From an uncultured Erysipelotrichaceae bacterium (GTDB taxonomy: Bacteria; Bacillota_I; Bacilli_A; Erysipelotrichales; Coprobacillaceae), in assembly GCA_910588075.1 (NCBI GenBank), contig CAJUOS010000036.1, forward strand, positions 1 through 25,051: a DNA stretch of 25,051 bases. Direction: 5' to 3'. The translations under genes were made by a program, and so were the position numbers. Every line of letters starts with the position of its first letter. Positions within the stretch are counted from its first letter, which is position 1. The notes under the pieces were generated by a model that was given only the letters and a program-made list of their open reading frames with translations, made no database searches and had not been told where the DNA came from. This document shows, piece after piece, positions 22,897-25,051 of the stretch.

Positions 22897-24402
22897 ATGA
22901 AAAAATTATTATCAAGAAGACTTATACTTGTTTTATCTTTACTTGTGGCAATATTTTTTTCATTTATTATTTTTGAATTAAAAATATTACCATTAAAATA
23001 TTATATTCCTTTAATTATTTTTATTTTTACTATTCTTATTTTATTATATAGAGGGGAAAAAGATAAGAATAATGAGCATGTTATAAAAGTTACTGTATTG
23101 AAAGTTATACATGTCTTTATATCTATTATATTAGTTATTACTTCTTTATATGCTATAAAGGGTTCAAGTTTTTTGAATTCTATTACAGGTGGAGGAGATC
23201 AAACCATAGAAATGGATGTTGTGGTTTTAAAATCATCACCATATCAATCTTTAAATGATTTAACTGAATTGAGTTTTGGAGCTAATACAACAATTGATGC
23301 TATTAATATTAATAAGACAGAAACTTTGATAGAAGAAGAAATTGGAAATATTGAAATTCAATCTTTTATGACTCATGATGAAACAATCAATGCATTGAAA
23401 AATGGAACTATTAAAGCAATGGTTATTAAATCAGTTGATTATGAAACTTTGGATGATGTTGAAAAAGACTTTAAAGAGAATACACGTATTCTTAAAACTT
23501 TTGAAATTAAAATTCCTAGTGTCAAAGCTAATAGTGCTAAAGTTACTCAAGAGCCATTTCTTATTTTTATAAGTGGTACAGATAAAAGGGGACCAATTAG
23601 TACATTTGCATTATCAGATGTTAATATGATTGCAGCAATCAATCCTAAAACTAAGCAAGTATTATTAACAAGTATTCCTAGAGATTATTATGTTGATATT
23701 ATTGGTATGGATGGTGTATCAGGTAAAGATAAATTAACTCATAGTGCTAAAGGTGGTATTAATTGTACAATAGATACAGTAGAAAGTTTAATGGGTATTA
23801 AATTTAATTATTATGCTAAATTTAATTTTACATCTTTCCTTAATGTTGTTGATGCTTTGGGTGGAATTACAATTGATGTTCCAAAGTATGATGTGGTAGG
23901 AAGAGATGATGGTGTTTTCACAACTAAACTTGATAAGTATACTATTGAGCCAGGAGTTAATAATTTTGATTCAAAACATGCATTATCATTTGTTAGAGAA
24001 CGTAAAGCATTTGTGCAAGGTGATGCAATACGTGGTAAAAATCAAATGATTATGATTAAAGCAATTATTAAAAAATGTTGTTCAGCAGCAATTATTACAA
24101 AACTAGATAGTGTTATTCAATCTCTTGAGAATTGTTTTGAAACAAATATGGAAGCAAGTGATATTAAATCATTGATTAATATGCAAATTGATGATATGTC
24201 TGCATGGGATGTCCAATCATTCCGTTTAGAAGGTGATGATACAAAAAGAGCTTTCCATTTAGCAACAATAGGAGATGTGAGAAAGGTGAATCCTAGAGGA
24301 TTAATTATTAATGAGCCTTATATAGAATCTCTTGAAAAAGCAAAACAATATATTCAAATCATTATGGAAGGAAAAGAAATACTAAAAGTTAAAGAAGAAT
24401 AA
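22897..24402 (+). CDS. LytR-CpsA-Psr (LCP) family wall-polymer ligase
   Basis: 501-aa membrane-anchored enzyme expected to transfer an undecaprenyl-linked polymer (teichoic acid or capsule) to peptidoglycan. The first 95 residues contain three hydrophobic segments. A variable outside region (about 105-220) follows, then the LCP domain (about 220-385): LLTSIPRDYYVDI with the conserved Arg, DKLTHSAKGG, VDALGGITIDVP, and FVRERKAFVQGDAIRGKNQ, which carries the phosphate-binding Arg residues. The three-segment N terminus resembles clostridial/erysipelotrichial LCP proteins. Ribosome site gaggt. Monocistronic. A link with the Dlt-like operon on the same window is possible because both act on surface polymers, but they are 14 kb apart. 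Confidence 0.9.
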   Translation: MKKLLSRRLILVLSLLVAIFFSFIIFELKILPLKYYIPLIIFIFTILILLYRGEKDKNNEHVIKVTVLKVIHVFISIILVITSLYAIKGSSFLNSITGGGDQTIEMDVVVLKSSPYQSLNDLTELSFGANTTIDAININKTETLIEEEIGNIEIQSFMTHDETINALKNGTIKAMVIKSVDYETLDDVEKDFKENTRILKTFEIKIPSVKANSAKVTQEPFLIFISGTDKRGPISTFALSDVNMIAAINPKTKQVLLTSIPRDYYVDIIGMDGVSGKDKLTHSAKGGINCTIDTVESLMGIKFNYYAKFNFTSFLNVVDALGGITIDVPKYDVVGRDDGVFTTKLDKYTIEPGVNNFDSKHALSFVRERKAFVQGDAIRGKNQMIMIKAIIKKCCSAAIITKLDSVIQSLENCFETNMEASDIKSLINMQIDDMSAWDVQSFRLEGDDTKRAFHLATIGDVRKVNPRGLIINEPYIESLEKAKQYIQIIMEGKEILKVKEE

Positions 24403-24415
24403 ATTTTTGATTATC

Positions 24416-24444
24416 TTGACATGAGTGAAAACTTTGAATAAAAT
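24416..24444 (+). promoter_or_regulatory. Promoter of the T-box/DAHP synthase transcript
   Basis: -35 TTGACA (24416-24421), a 17-nt spacer, and -10 TAAAAT (24439-24444). The start is expected near 24451, giving a leader of about 270 nt. Confidence 0.8.
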
Positions 24445-24450
24445 ATACAT

Positions 24451-24700
24451 AAATACAAAGAAAAGAAAGAGTAGATAATATAAACAATTATAGAGAGTTC
24501 TTGGTTGGTGGAAAAGAATATTGGGTTATTATTGAATACATCTTGGAGTAGGCGACTGAAATAGAGTAGGTTGGCACGGGGATACCCGTTATAGTATTAG
24601 AGTATGATGGTACTCGAAGAGGTTGTTATAGTGATATAATAACGAATTAAGGTGGTAACACGATGGTCTCTCTCGTCCTTATATGGAGGAGGGACTTTTT
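24451..24700 (+). ncRNA. T-box leader, likely tRNA-Tyr responsive
   Basis: tRNA-sensing leader. The T-box motif AAGGTGGTAACACG is at 24649-24662 and holds the TGGT bulge that pairs with the tRNA ACCA end. Upstream, the stem I region (about 24490-24550) ends TTGAATACATC; TAC at 24537-24539 is the likely specifier (Tyr). A stem III-like hairpin lies at about 24622-24643. The terminator is GTCTCTCT/GGAGGGAC (24666-24673 with 24688-24695) followed by T5. Uncharged tRNA would stabilise the antiterminator and allow transcription of the downstream aromatic-pathway gene. The class is certain; the Tyr assignment is by position and downstream gene. Confidence 0.88.
24666..24700 (+). terminator. T-box regulated terminator
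   Basis: 8-bp stem with G-U pairs, a 14-nt loop and a T5 tract just ahead of the aaggagg ribosome site. It competes with the antiterminator that contains the T-box motif. Confidence 0.8.
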
Positions 24701-24720
24701 ATTTTAAGGAGGAAGAAAAA

Positions 24721-25051
24721 ATGATCATTGTATTTAAACCAAAAACAAAAGAAGAAGATTTAAACAGAGTTCTTCAAAAAGTAGAGAATTTAGGATTGAA
24801 AACACATGTTTCACATGGTGAAGAAACAACAATTGTAGGATTAGTTGGAGATACAACAAGGATTGATCCTCGAACTATTGAAGTGGATGAAGCTGTTGAA
24901 AAAGTGATGCATGTAGGAGAACCATATAAACTAGCAAATAGAGCATTTCATCCAGAAGATTCAATTATTGATGTATCAGGAGTCAAAATAGGTGGGGAAC
25001 ACCTTGCTTTGATTGCAGGACCATGTTCAGTAGAATCAGAAGAACAAGTGA
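24721..25051 (+). CDS. aroF: 3-deoxy-7-phosphoheptulonate (DAHP) synthase, N-terminal part
   Basis: First enzyme of the shikimate pathway, joining phosphoenolpyruvate and erythrose-4-phosphate. Only 110 codons are present; the window ends inside the gene. Residues 1-65 form a ferredoxin-like regulatory domain of the Thermotoga/Bacteroides-type DAHP synthases (begins MIIVFKPKTKEED). The catalytic barrel opens with PYKLANRAFHPED and reaches the PEP-site motif IAGPCSVES. In studied enzymes of this form the N-terminal domain gives feedback inhibition by Tyr or Phe. A Tyr-type T-box upstream therefore fits the same amino-acid signal at RNA and protein level. Ribosome site aaggagg. More aromatic-pathway genes probably follow outside the window. 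Confidence 0.93.
   Translation, partial: MIIVFKPKTKEEDLNRVLQKVENLGLKTHVSHGEETTIVGLVGDTTRIDPRTIEVDEAVEKVMHVGEPYKLANRAFHPEDSIIDVSGVKIGGEHLALIAGPCSVESEEQV

Overview
The window is very A+T-rich chromosomal DNA from a low-GC Gram-positive bacterium. An Erysipelotrichia/Coprobacillaceae-type gut Firmicute is my best guess from gene content and codon bias, but this is inference and no marker gene fixes the genus. Signs of a Firmicute include an Agr-type GHKL/LytTR pair, AGGAGG ribosome sites, a T-box leader, an LCP wall-ligase, YitT, and a Dlt-type cell-envelope operon. No phage, transposon, plasmid or CRISPR sequence was seen.

Layout. 1-40: apparent tail of an upstream + strand gene. 145-2514 (minus): XRE regulator, LytTR response regulator and GHKL histidine kinase, a receptor/regulator set without the peptide genes agrB/agrD. 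2888-8615 (plus): one operon driven by a near-consensus promoter, with an Asp/Glu-family racemase, a stand-alone amino-acid adenylation enzyme, a carrier protein, an MBOAT acyltransferase, a DltD/SGNH-like exported protein with Cys at the nucleophile position, and a small lipoprotein. 8627-9042: thioredoxin. 9044-13221: MarR regulator and a heterodimeric ABC exporter, with similar half-palindromic operators in front of each. 13225-13331: nested inverted repeat between convergent units. 13373-15144 (minus): HD-domain protein and an RsmF-type rRNA methyltransferase. 15227-15895: 3-methyladenine DNA glycosylase and tRNA-Leu(CAA). 16289-18101: a small unknown protein, a Crp/Fnr regulator and a divergent YitT membrane protein sharing a perfect inverted repeat. 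18133-19756 (minus): an exported CAP-domain/Ig-like repeat protein behind a cyclic-di-GMP-I riboswitch. 19984-21232 (minus): a YjdF/DUF2238-type membrane protein and a hypoxanthine-DNA glycosylase. 21406-22777: NCS2 purine permease. 22832-24402: LCP-family wall-polymer ligase. 24416-25051: a T-box leader with a likely Tyr (UAC) specifier in front of a DAHP synthase cut by the window edge.

How the parts work together. The 2950-8599 operon is the most interesting item. It contains the functional classes of the dlt (teichoic acid D-alanylation) pathway: adenylation, carrier protein, membrane O-acyltransferase and DltD-like partner. The gene order is different, and it begins with an amino-acid racemase and ends with a lipoprotein. 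The adenylation pocket lacks the Cys associated with D-Ala recognition in DltA and has Lys at a specificity position. The simplest reading is a Dlt-like system that decorates a surface polymer with an amino acid other than D-Ala, possibly D-Glu or D-Asp. That substrate is inference. Several other loci also concern the envelope: the LCP ligase, the c-di-GMP-controlled surface protein and the ABC exporter.
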